Part shown: piece after piece, positions 13,230 through 19,299 of the stretch
Numbering within the stretch: the stretch's first letter is position 1
Layout: every line of letters starts with the position of its first letter
NCBI GenBank assembly: GCA_018609945.1
Contig: JAHENO010000194.1
Span: forward strand, 1 to 22,623
Source of the DNA: Haloarculaceae archaeon
Lineage (GTDB): Archaea; Halobacteriota; Halobacteria; Halobacteriales; Haloarculaceae
Direction of reading: 5' to 3'
DNA: 22,623 nt
Notes under the pieces: model-generated
Seen by the model: only the letters and a program-made list of their open reading frames with translations
Told to the model about the DNA's origin: nothing
Databases searched by the model: none
Position numbers and translations under genes: made by a program

Positions 13230-14387
13230 ATGGAAGAGCGCACGCGGGCCTATCTCAGGGGCCGCTTTGGCGACTACTACCGCCGGGCCGACCTCTCCCC
13301 CCCGCCCGACGCCAACGAGCGCGAGTGGGGCTACGTCCCCTGGACCGAGGGGCCGGGCGCGACCTACGTCCGGCACAACTCGTTGCTCGACCTCGGTGAC
13401 ATCGAGACGTTTCTGGCGCGCGAGCGACCGCGCCACGTCTACTTCTCGGCGGGTCGCTACCGGGATCCGAGCGCGTCGACCATGTCCGAGAAGTCCTGGC
13501 TCTCCTCCGACCTGGTCTTCGACCTCGACGCCGACCACCTGCCCGCCACCTCGCCCGAGGACACCTACCGCGAGATGCTCGCGACCTGCAAGGACGCACT
13601 GTTGCGATTGCTCGACTTTCTCGAACGCGATTTCGGCTTCGAGGACCTGACCGTCGCCTTCTCGGGTTCGCGTGGCTACCACGTCCACGTCCGTGACGAG
13701 GCGGTCCAGTACCTCGAACGCGACGCCCGCCGCGAAATCGTCGACTACGTCCGCGCCACCGGCCTCACGGCCGAGGGCCTGGTTGGGACGGAGATGCGCG
13801 AGACGGTGACGGTGCGGGTCCTCCCGACCGACGGCGGGTGGGGACGGCGGGTCCACGAGCGCCTCCTCGAGTTCGTCGCGGAACTCGAGGCGATGGACCG
13901 CGAGGCTGCGCTGGCGCGTTTGCAGGAGCTGGAGGGGATCGGCGAGGGGCGTGCCAGGACTGTCTACGGCACCATCCAGAACAACCGGGAAGCGATCGAG
14001 CGCGGAAACCTGGAGGCCGGTGGCGTGGGGTTGCGGACGCTCGTCGACTCGCTTGTCGGCGAGGTTGCCGCGGCCGAGAACGCCCCCATCGACGAGCCCG
14101 TGACGACCGACACCAACAGGCTGATCCGCCTGCCGGGAAGCCTCCACGGGGGGAGCGGGCTGGCGGTCAGACGCGTCCCGAGGGGCGACATCGAGGCGTT
14201 CGATCCGCTGGTCGACGCGGTCCCCGAGACGTTCCGGAGCCACGACATAACCGTCGAGGTCACGGACGGCGGCCGGGTCGAACTGGGCGGCGATAGTTTT
14301 ACACTCCAGGAGCGAGAGCATACCGTTCCGGAGTACCTCGGCGTGTTCCTGATGTGCCGGGGTCGGGCCGAGAAGGGCAAGGAATGA
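13230..14387 (+). CDS. priS: DNA primase small (catalytic) subunit PriS
   Basis: PriS makes the RNA/DNA primers for replication together with PriL. The 385-residue product has the archaeo-eukaryotic primase signature: YFSAGRYRDPSA, the catalytic motif VFDLDADHL with D98, D100 and D102, the nucleotide-binding motif SGSRGYHVHV at residues 145-154, and the later TDTNRLIRLPGSLHGGSGL, where the C-terminal basic residues contact the triphosphate. ATG at 13230 is the normal N terminus (MEERTRAYLRGRFGDYY). No priL is in view. The stop overlaps the ATG of the GINS gene as ATGA, linking primer synthesis to the helicase complex. Confidence 0.97.
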   Translation: MEERTRAYLRGRFGDYYRRADLSPPPDANEREWGYVPWTEGPGATYVRHNSLLDLGDIETFLARERPRHVYFSAGRYRDPSASTMSEKSWLSSDLVFDLDADHLPATSPEDTYREMLATCKDALLRLLDFLERDFGFEDLTVAFSGSRGYHVHVRDEAVQYLERDARREIVDYVRATGLTAEGLVGTEMRETVTVRVLPTDGGWGRRVHERLLEFVAELEAMDREAALARLQELEGIGEGRARTVYGTIQNNREAIERGNLEAGGVGLRTLVDSLVGEVAAAENAPIDEPVTTDTNRLIRLPGSLHGGSGLAVRRVPRGDIEAFDPLVDAVPETFRSHDITVEVTDGGRVELGGDSFTLQEREHTVPEYLGVFLMCRGRAEKGKE

Positions 14388-15274
14388 ATCTCGACGAACT
14401 CCAGTCCGTCCGCGACAGCGAGCGCCGCACCGACAGCCTCCAGCAGTTGCGGGAATCCTTCTACGCTGACGCGGGCGAGTTCATCCAGGAGTTGCGCGAG
14501 AAGCGCGAGCGCGCTGCCGAGCGCGCGGACGACCCCTTCGACGCGCCCGAGGTCGACCGGCTCACGAGCGAGATCAAGGCTGCCGAGGAGACTGTCGAGG
14601 CCATCTACGAGAAACGCCTCGGCAAACTCGTCAAGGCGGCGTCGCTGGCCGCCGCGGACATGCCAGCCGGGACCGAGGGCATGACGGCCGAGGAACAGCA
14701 ACTGTTCGACACACTCGTCGAGGAAATCAGGGCGAACCGCCAGCACGTCCTGGACGTTCTCGCCGGCGAGCAGTCGGCCCCGGATGGACCCACAGGCGGC
14801 GAGGGTCCGCGCGGAGCAGCCGGCGTCCGCGGCTCCGGGTCGGCCGGGGCCGCGGACGCCGGTGTCGAGTCCCCCGGAGCACCGACGGACCGGGACGACC
14901 AGTCCGACGGCACCGTCGACGCCGCCGACGCCATGGGCAAGCCTGGCTCCGGATCCCCGTCCGCTCCCGGGTCGGGCCCCGACGACAGTGGCGCACCGTC
15001 TGCCCCGGCGGGCCAGGGCAGCGACCGCGCGACCGAGCGGAACAACGGGGAAGCCGCCAGCGGTCGGGACCGCGGGGCGTCGAGACCTGCGGGAGACGAG
15101 AGCGAGTCCTCGACCGCGGATGTCGACCGGGAGCGGGTTCGCATCACGGCCGATGTCGGGGCTATCCTCGGCGTCGACGAGCGGGAGTACGACCTCTCGG
15201 AGAACGACGTGGTCCAGTTACCCCGCGCGAACGCCGAGCCACTCCTCGAACGCGACGCCGCCGAGCGCCTGTGA
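14384..15274 (+). CDS. GINS complex protein (archaeal Gins51-type)
   Basis: GINS joins MCM and the Cdc45/RecJ-like factor to form the active replicative helicase. The 296-residue protein has the helical A domain at residues 1-128 (start MNLDELQSVRDSERRTDSLQ, with the ESFYADAGEFIQELRE segment) followed by the short beta B domain at about 250-296 (VRITADVGAILGVDEREYDL, ending in VVQLPRANAEPLLERDAA). The A-before-B order identifies the Gins51/Sld5-Psf1 type. In between is an unusually long, low-complexity linker of about 118 residues (130-248) rich in Gly, Ser, Asp and Ala. The ATG at 14384 overlaps the priS stop (ATGA). Location next to priS is common in haloarchaea and supports the call, since the domains themselves are weakly conserved. 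Confidence 0.9.
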   Translation: MNLDELQSVRDSERRTDSLQQLRESFYADAGEFIQELREKRERAAERADDPFDAPEVDRLTSEIKAAEETVEAIYEKRLGKLVKAASLAAADMPAGTEGMTAEEQQLFDTLVEEIRANRQHVLDVLAGEQSAPDGPTGGEGPRGAAGVRGSGSAGAADAGVESPGAPTDRDDQSDGTVDAADAMGKPGSGSPSAPGSGPDDSGAPSAPAGQGSDRATERNNGEAASGRDRGASRPAGDESESSTADVDRERVRITADVGAILGVDEREYDLSENDVVQLPRANAEPLLERDAAERL

Positions 15275-15276
15275 GG

Positions 15277-16461
15277 CTACTCGGGGTCGGGACGGGAGCC
15301 AAGCCGCAATAGTGCCTGCTCGCGCTCGCCATCACGCAGGATCGTCACCTCGACGGTGTCGCCGGGGCTCGTCTCCAGCGCGAGGAACGTCGAGAGCGTC
15401 TGCTGGGTGTTGATTTCGGTCCGGCCCATCCGGAGGATGACGTCGCCGCCAGTCTGGACCTGCTGGCCGTCGACGAGTTCCGTGCCCGTCGTTCCCCGGA
15501 GGACACCGTCGGACGGTCCGCCCTCGATCACCTCGTCGACGTACAGCCCCTTGGCCACCGGGAGGTCGTTTGCCGCCGCAAGTCTGGGGGTCACCTCTCG
15601 AATCCTGACCCCCATGTAGGGGTGGTCGTAGTTGCCAGTCGAGCGGAGCGCGGGGACCACCCGCCGGACCATGGCAGCCGAGATGGCGAACCCGATGTTG
15701 TCACCGCCCCCGGAGTTGACGACGCCCACGACGGTCCCGTCCATGTCGACCAGCGGGCCACCGCTGTTACCGGGGTTGACCGGTGCGTCCGTCTGAACCG
15801 CGTCGGGGATGGAGAACCCGTTCGGTGCGGGCAGCGCGCGGTTCCGGCCGCTGACGACGCCCGTCGAGATCGAACCCGTCAGCCCGAAGGGGTTGCCGAC
15901 TGCGATCACCTGCGTCCCGATCGGGGGTTCCCGCTCGGCCAGCGGGAGCGGTCGTGCGCTGTCTGGCATTCCGTCGGTCTCGACGACGGCGAGGTCGCTG
16001 TAGACGTCCGTCCCGACGACGCTGGCCTCGAGCCAGCCGGTTGCCTCGAACCACACGGAGACCGACTCCGCCCCGGAGACGACGTGCTCGTTCGTCACGA
16101 GGGTTCCCTCGTCGAACACCCAGGCGGTGCCGCGGGCGGCCCGTTCGCCGGGGGAGTCTGCACGGACGGCGGCAACCGAGTCGACGACTTGCCGGTACAC
16201 GTCCGTGACCTCGGAGGTCGACTCGGCGGTATCGTCTCGCAACTCCCGCGTGCCCGTCTCCCCGTCGGGGTCGATCGAACCGGCCGAACTCCCGCCTGTC
16301 TCGGATCCCGACGCCGGCGTGGCCGACCCTGTGGTTGGCGTTCCGGCTGGCGTTTCCGTGGATGTCCCGGGCGAACCTATCGTGCAGCCCGCACCGGCCC
16401 CAGCCAGCGCAGTCCCCAGCGTCCCGAGCAAGCGGCGCCGCGACCAGGGGTCTTCGTCCAT
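15277..16461 (-). CDS. Tat-exported lipoprotein serine protease, HtrA/DegP-like with PDZ domain
   Basis: The 394-residue product starts with a twin-arginine signal (SRRRLLGTLG) ending in the lipobox AGAGC with C26, so it should be exported folded by Tat and anchored by lipid. Residues 27-75 are a Ser/Thr/Gly-rich spacer, usual for haloarchaeal surface proteins. The trypsin-like protease domain follows, with catalytic H126 (TNEHVV), D156 (YSDLAVVE) and S233 (NPGNSGGPL), all present. A single C-terminal PDZ domain (about 281-388: YMGVRIREVTP, GGDVILRMGRTEIN) would bind C termini of substrates. It would act in quality control of proteins outside the membrane. ATG at 16461 is 26 bases after a TTTATTC box. 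It is convergent with the GINS gene, with only a 2-base gap between stop codons. Confidence 0.93.
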   Translation of the reverse strand: MDEDPWSRRRLLGTLGTALAGAGAGCTIGSPGTSTETPAGTPTTGSATPASGSETGGSSAGSIDPDGETGTRELRDDTAESTSEVTDVYRQVVDSVAAVRADSPGERAARGTAWVFDEGTLVTNEHVVSGAESVSVWFEATGWLEASVVGTDVYSDLAVVETDGMPDSARPLPLAEREPPIGTQVIAVGNPFGLTGSISTGVVSGRNRALPAPNGFSIPDAVQTDAPVNPGNSGGPLVDMDGTVVGVVNSGGGDNIGFAISAAMVRRVVPALRSTGNYDHPYMGVRIREVTPRLAAANDLPVAKGLYVDEVIEGGPSDGVLRGTTGTELVDGQQVQTGGDVILRMGRTEINTQQTLSTFLALETSPGDTVEVTILRDGEREQALLRLGSRPDPE

Positions 16462-16483
16462 GCAACGAGAAAGGGAGCCGGAC

Positions 16484-16490
16484 GAATAAA
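16484..16490 (-). promoter_or_regulatory. TATA box of the HtrA-like protease gene
   Basis: TTTATTC on the minus strand is centred 26 bases before the ATG at 16461, supporting that start and a leaderless transcript. Confidence 0.5.
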
Positions 16491-16533
16491 TTGCGGGGCA
16501 ACCTACAGTCCGCTCGGCCACGAACGGCAGGCC

Positions 16534-16632
16534 GTGGCAACGCAGGGCGATACCTCGTCGGCCCCCGGCGTCTATCCCGGCCCGGTCCTCGCGCTGACCG
16601 TCGTCCCGGTCACGGTCGTGCTGTTCTGGTGA
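16534..16632 (+). CDS. Doubtful 32-residue membrane-like peptide
   Basis: From GTG at 16534 the frame encodes 32 residues ending in GPVLALTVVPVTVVLFW, a hydrophobic run long enough to span a membrane. There is no clear ribosome-binding site or TATA box at the right distance, and the same frame stays open far upstream as antisense to the protease gene. It may be a small membrane protein or noise; I mark it only because nothing else fills the gap. Confidence 0.15.
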   Translation: MATQGDTSSAPGVYPGPVLALTVVPVTVVLFW

Positions 16633-16732
16633 CCGAACAGACAGATGGAAGCCTGGGTCGCCCACGCAGGCCGGCAGGGTCGCCGTAGCGCGAACCAGCC
16701 GGGGTGAACCCGACCGCCGAGCGACTCGATTA

Positions 16733-16741
16733 GGGTTAAGT
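16733..16741 (+). promoter_or_regulatory. Probable promoter of the UPF0173 hydrolase gene
   Basis: GGTTAAGTG is centred about 31 bases before ATG at 16768, giving a predicted leader of about 5 bases. Confidence 0.4.
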
Positions 16742-16767
16742 GTGCTTCGGGAGTAGACACTCATGCA

Positions 16768-17484
16768 ATGCAACTCACATGGCACGGCCACTCGACGTGG
16801 CACGTCGACGCCGGGGGCACGAGCATGCTGATCGACCCCTTCTTCGACAACCCGAAGACGGAGACCGATCCGGCATCGCTCGAGCCCGACTACGTTTTGT
16901 TGACTCACGGCCACTACGATCACATCGCCCACGTCGGCGAGTTCCTCGACGCGACCATCGTCGGGACGCCGGAGCTGACCGCCTACGTCGCCGACGAGTA
17001 CGACCTCGCCGACGAGGCCACGGTCGGTTTCAACCTCGGCGGGACGGTCGAACTCGGTGACGCCTTCGTCACCTTCCACCGGGCCGACCACACCAACGGT
17101 ATCAACATGGAGTACGACCTCGACGCGGGGATGCCCGGCGGGTTCATCATCTCGGACACCAAGCCGACCCAGGTCGCGGACGCGGACTCGACGACGTTCT
17201 ACCACGCCGGGGACACGGCCCTGATGACGGAGATGCGCGACGTCATCGCCCCCTACCTCGAACCCGACGCGGCGGCGCTTCCCGCCGGGGATCACTTCAC
17301 GATGGGACCGATGCAGGCCGCCATCGCCGCCGACTGGCTCGGCGTCGACTACGCCATCCCGATGCACTACGACACCTTCCCGCCGATCGAGATCGACACC
17401 GACGACTTCGTCCGCGAGGTCCGGGCCACCGCCTCCGACGCCGAGGCTGTCGTCCTCGAGGGCGACGAGACGTTCGAGCTATAG
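16768..17484 (+). CDS. UPF0173 family metal-dependent hydrolase
   Basis: The 238-residue protein is a metallo-beta-lactamase-fold hydrolase of the UPF0173 (YtkL) type. The zinc-binding motif HGHYDH gives H47, H49, D51 and H52; further likely ligands are in FHRADHTNG, in FYHAGDTAL (Asp bridging the two metals) and in PMHYDTFPP near the C terminus. The N terminus MQLTWHGHSTW is typical and fixes the start at the second of two nearby ATGs, 16768. Substrate is unknown for the family. The last codons run into an inverted repeat (17479-17501) that may end its transcript or regulate the next gene. Confidence 0.93.
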   Translation: MQLTWHGHSTWHVDAGGTSMLIDPFFDNPKTETDPASLEPDYVLLTHGHYDHIAHVGEFLDATIVGTPELTAYVADEYDLADEATVGFNLGGTVELGDAFVTFHRADHTNGINMEYDLDAGMPGGFIISDTKPTQVADADSTTFYHAGDTALMTEMRDVIAPYLEPDAAALPAGDHFTMGPMQAAIAADWLGVDYAIPMHYDTFPPIEIDTDDFVREVRATASDAEAVVLEGDETFEL

Positions 17485-17501
17485 GTCGACGAAACCTATA
17501 G
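17479..17501. repeat. Perfect inverted repeat over a stop codon
   Basis: CTATAGGT (17479-17486) is the exact reverse complement of ACCTATAG (17494-17501), separated by 7 bases. It includes the UPF0173 stop codon and lies 37 bases before the next start. It can form an RNA hairpin or a dimeric protein-binding site; there is no T-run after it, which disfavours a terminator. Confidence 0.6.
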
Positions 17502-17537
17502 GAAACGCTGATTACTCGCCATCCCCAACGACGGGGT

Positions 17538-17999
17538 ATGTCCGACGACTGGCGCGACCAACTGGCCGGGGCGCGAATGCAGGTCGACCAGCAGTTCCAG
17601 AGCCGGCTCGAACAGTCGGAGTTCACCAACCAGGAGTGGGGACTCATCATGACTGCCGTCGAGTTCGAGATCGAGCACCCCGGCGACCCCGACCGCGCGG
17701 AGATGGTTGCAGACACCAGTCAGCTCGACCAGATCTTCCCCGAACTGGAGCGCCTCAAAGACCAGATGGGCGGCCCGATGGGTGGCGGGGCGGACTCGGG
17801 GTCATCGGGCGGCGTTCTCGGGGCGTTCAAGGACCTGCTGGGTGGGTTCTCCGGGGGCGGTGGCGTCGGCACCGATCAGGAGCGCATGGACGCCGCGACG
17901 GCCATGGCCGACGAGTATGCGACCGACCTGCAGGCGTACCTCGAAAAGCGCGGCCGCTGGGAGGAGATACGCCAGGCAGCGAACAGACAGCAGCCCTAG
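17538..17999 (+). CDS. DUF5799-like protein of unknown function
   Basis: The 153-residue acidic protein is uncharacterised; it resembles what I recall of the haloarchaeal DUF5799 family. Residues 1-75 are helical, with FTNQEWGLIMTAVEFEIEHP as the most conserved-looking stretch, then a Gly/Met-rich linker (MGGPMGGGADSGSSGG and onward, about 77-107) and a final helical region (AATAMADEYATDLQAYLEK). No catalytic motif, signal peptide or membrane segment is seen. ATG at 17538 lies about 25 bases after a TGATTACT stretch that could be its TATA box. Its stop overlaps the stop of the convergent 49-residue gene by 4 bases. Confidence 0.85.
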   Translation: MSDDWRDQLAGARMQVDQQFQSRLEQSEFTNQEWGLIMTAVEFEIEHPGDPDRAEMVADTSQLDQIFPELERLKDQMGGPMGGGADSGSSGGVLGAFKDLLGGFSGGGGVGTDQERMDAATAMADEYATDLQAYLEKRGRWEEIRQAANRQQP

Positions 18000-18145
18000 A
18001 AGTCGTCGCCGGCGCGAAAGAGCGTCAGTTCCTCGGCCTCGTAGATGTTGATGAGTTCCGTGATGATCTCGTCGTAGGATTCGTCCTCGATCCTGAGCGA
18101 ATCGAGTCGCTCGATGGTCTCCTCGTCCAGGTCTACCGTGGGCAT
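17996..18145 (-). CDS. 49-residue antitoxin-like protein (DUF7557-like)
   Basis: This short gene encodes MPTVDLDEETIERLDSLRIE followed by DESYDEIITELINIYEAEEL and an acidic end. The layout, a short beta strand with conserved DLDEETIERLD followed by two helices, resembles ribbon-helix-helix or VapB-type antitoxin N termini, and I recall near-identical small haloarchaeal proteins classed as DUF7557. Despite the antitoxin look no toxin gene is adjacent: upstream is the LeuB-like gene and downstream the convergent DUF5799-like gene. ATG at 18145 has an AACTTAAGC-type box (18168-18176) 27 bases upstream, fitting a leaderless message. It may be an orphan regulator. Confidence 0.85.
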   Translation of the reverse strand: MPTVDLDEETIERLDSLRIEDESYDEIITELINIYEAEELTLFRAGDDF

Positions 18146-18167
18146 ATTCGAAGGCTCGCGTGGCAGC

Positions 18168-18176
18168 AACTTAAGC
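18168..18176 (-). promoter_or_regulatory. Promoter of the 49-residue gene
   Basis: GCTTAAGTT on the minus strand is centred 27 bases before the ATG at 18145, consistent with its own leaderless transcript. Confidence 0.45.
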
Positions 18177-18212
18177 GGCGCGGATAGGCACCCTCCTGTG
18201 CGCCCGACCGGC

Positions 18213-19193
18213 TCACAGCCGCTGGAGGACTGCCTCGGTCACGTCATCAGTCGTGGCGTTCCCCCCGAGGTCAGGGGTGTGTGGTCCCTCCGCGAGAACG
18301 TCCTCGACGGCCGCCCGCACGCGGTCAGCTTCCTCGGCGTACCCGAGATGGTCGAGGAGCATCGCCCCGGAGAGGATCATCGCCGCGGGGTTGGCGATGC
18401 CCTCGCCGGCGATGTCGGGTGCCGAGCCGTGGACCGGCTCGAACATGCCGTTGTCCGCGCCGACGTTCGCGCTCGGGAGCAACCCCAGGCCGCCGACGAC
18501 TCCCGCAGCCAGGTCCGAGAGCACGTCGCCAGCGAGGTTCGGGCAGATCACCACGCCGTACTCCTGGGGTCGCTGGACGAGGTGCATCGCGAGCGCGTCC
18601 ATCAGTGCCGTCTCGTAGTCCACTCCCCGTTCGTCGCCGACCTCCCGGGCAGTCTCCAGAAAGAGTCCGTCCGTCTGGCGCATCACGTTCGCCTTGTGAG
18701 CGATTGTGACGTTCTCGTAGCCGTTGCGCTTCGCGTACCGGAAGCCGTACTCCGCGATGTCGCGGGAGGCTTCCTCGGTGATCACGCGGGTCAGCGTCTG
18801 CACGCCCTCGGTTATTTCGGACTCGATGCCCGAGTAGACCCCCTGCGTGTTCTCGCGGACGAACACGAGGTCGGTCGACGGGTCGAGCGCGTCGAGGCCG
18901 GGGTAGGCGCGTGCCGGGCGGACGTTCGCGAACGAGTCCACGATGGAGCGCAAGGGGAGGACGACGTCGGCAGCGGTCTCGCCGACGGCGCCGAAGAGCG
19001 TCGCGTCGGCGTCGGCAGCCAGCGCCCGCGTCTCCTCGGGGAGCGGGTCGCCACGCTGCTTTGCGACCTCGTCGCCGGCCTCCCCGTGGACGAACCCGAA
19101 CGACACCGGAACTGCCTCGAGAACCTCGACGGCAGCGGGGGTGACCTCCCGCCCGATGCCGTCGCCGGGGATCACCGCGATCTCGTGTGTCAT
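18213..19193 (-). CDS. leuB: Isocitrate/isopropylmalate dehydrogenase family, probable 3-isopropylmalate dehydrogenase
   Basis: The 326-residue enzyme is a beta-decarboxylating dehydrogenase: N-terminal IAVIPGDGIGREV, substrate-binding VRPARAYPG and FVRENTQGVYSG, the catalytic Lys in VTIAHKANVMRQTDGLF, metal-binding Asp residues in CPNLAGDVLSDLAAG, and the NAD-binding EPVHGSAPDIAGEGIANPAA. The length fits archaeal LeuB and is shorter than haloarchaeal isocitrate dehydrogenase (about 420). LeuB oxidises 3-isopropylmalate in leucine synthesis. leuC and leuD are not neighbours, so a related acid (homoisocitrate, malate or tartrate type) remains possible. ATG at 19193 is supported by GGTGAG 6 bases upstream (19200-19205); a second in-frame ATG at 19226 is less likely. 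Confidence 0.88.
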   Translation of the reverse strand: MTHEIAVIPGDGIGREVTPAAVEVLEAVPVSFGFVHGEAGDEVAKQRGDPLPEETRALAADADATLFGAVGETAADVVLPLRSIVDSFANVRPARAYPGLDALDPSTDLVFVRENTQGVYSGIESEITEGVQTLTRVITEEASRDIAEYGFRYAKRNGYENVTIAHKANVMRQTDGLFLETAREVGDERGVDYETALMDALAMHLVQRPQEYGVVICPNLAGDVLSDLAAGVVGGLGLLPSANVGADNGMFEPVHGSAPDIAGEGIANPAAMILSGAMLLDHLGYAEEADRVRAAVEDVLAEGPHTPDLGGNATTDDVTEAVLQRL

Positions 19194-19199
19194 CGGGGT

Positions 19200-19205
19200 C
19201 TCACC
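19200..19205 (-). promoter_or_regulatory. Shine-Dalgarno site of the LeuB-like gene
   Basis: GGTGAG on the minus strand lies 6 bases before ATG at 19193 and favours this start over the one at 19226. It implies a leader, perhaps starting below the AT-rich block at 19264-19276. Confidence 0.45.
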
Positions 19206-19263
19206 GCAGTCTGGTGTGTCATGCATCCAGCGTCGGGAGGTGTCACAATGGGGGTTTCGGTCC

Positions 19264-19276
19264 AAGCTATTATTTT
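19264..19276. promoter_or_regulatory. AT-rich block, candidate two-way promoter
   Basis: The block reads AGCTATTATTTTT. On the plus strand it is centred about 28 bases before ATG 19300, fitting a leaderless start for the peptidase-like gene. On the minus strand it could start the leuB-like message about 50 bases ahead of that gene, consistent with its ribosome-binding site. Confidence 0.4.
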
Positions 19277-19299
19277 TCGCGGGAGAATACGACGGGTAG

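Larger units (their letters stand above)
16462..16767. other. 306-base gene-poor stretch
   Basis: It holds the HtrA promoter (TTTATTC, 16484-16490), a doubtful 32-codon frame (16534-16632) and the UPF0173 promoter near 16733-16741. I saw no RNA gene or repeat in the rest. Confidence 0.5.

Noticed and set aside
16572..16760. 62-codon minus-strand frame in the gene-poor stretch
   Set aside because: It covers the likely promoter of the UPF0173 gene, has mixed composition and no family resemblance.
17523..17536. CCCC-AACGAC-GGGG hairpin just before the DUF5799-like ATG
   Set aside because: Only 4 bp of stem in a GC-rich genome; likely chance.
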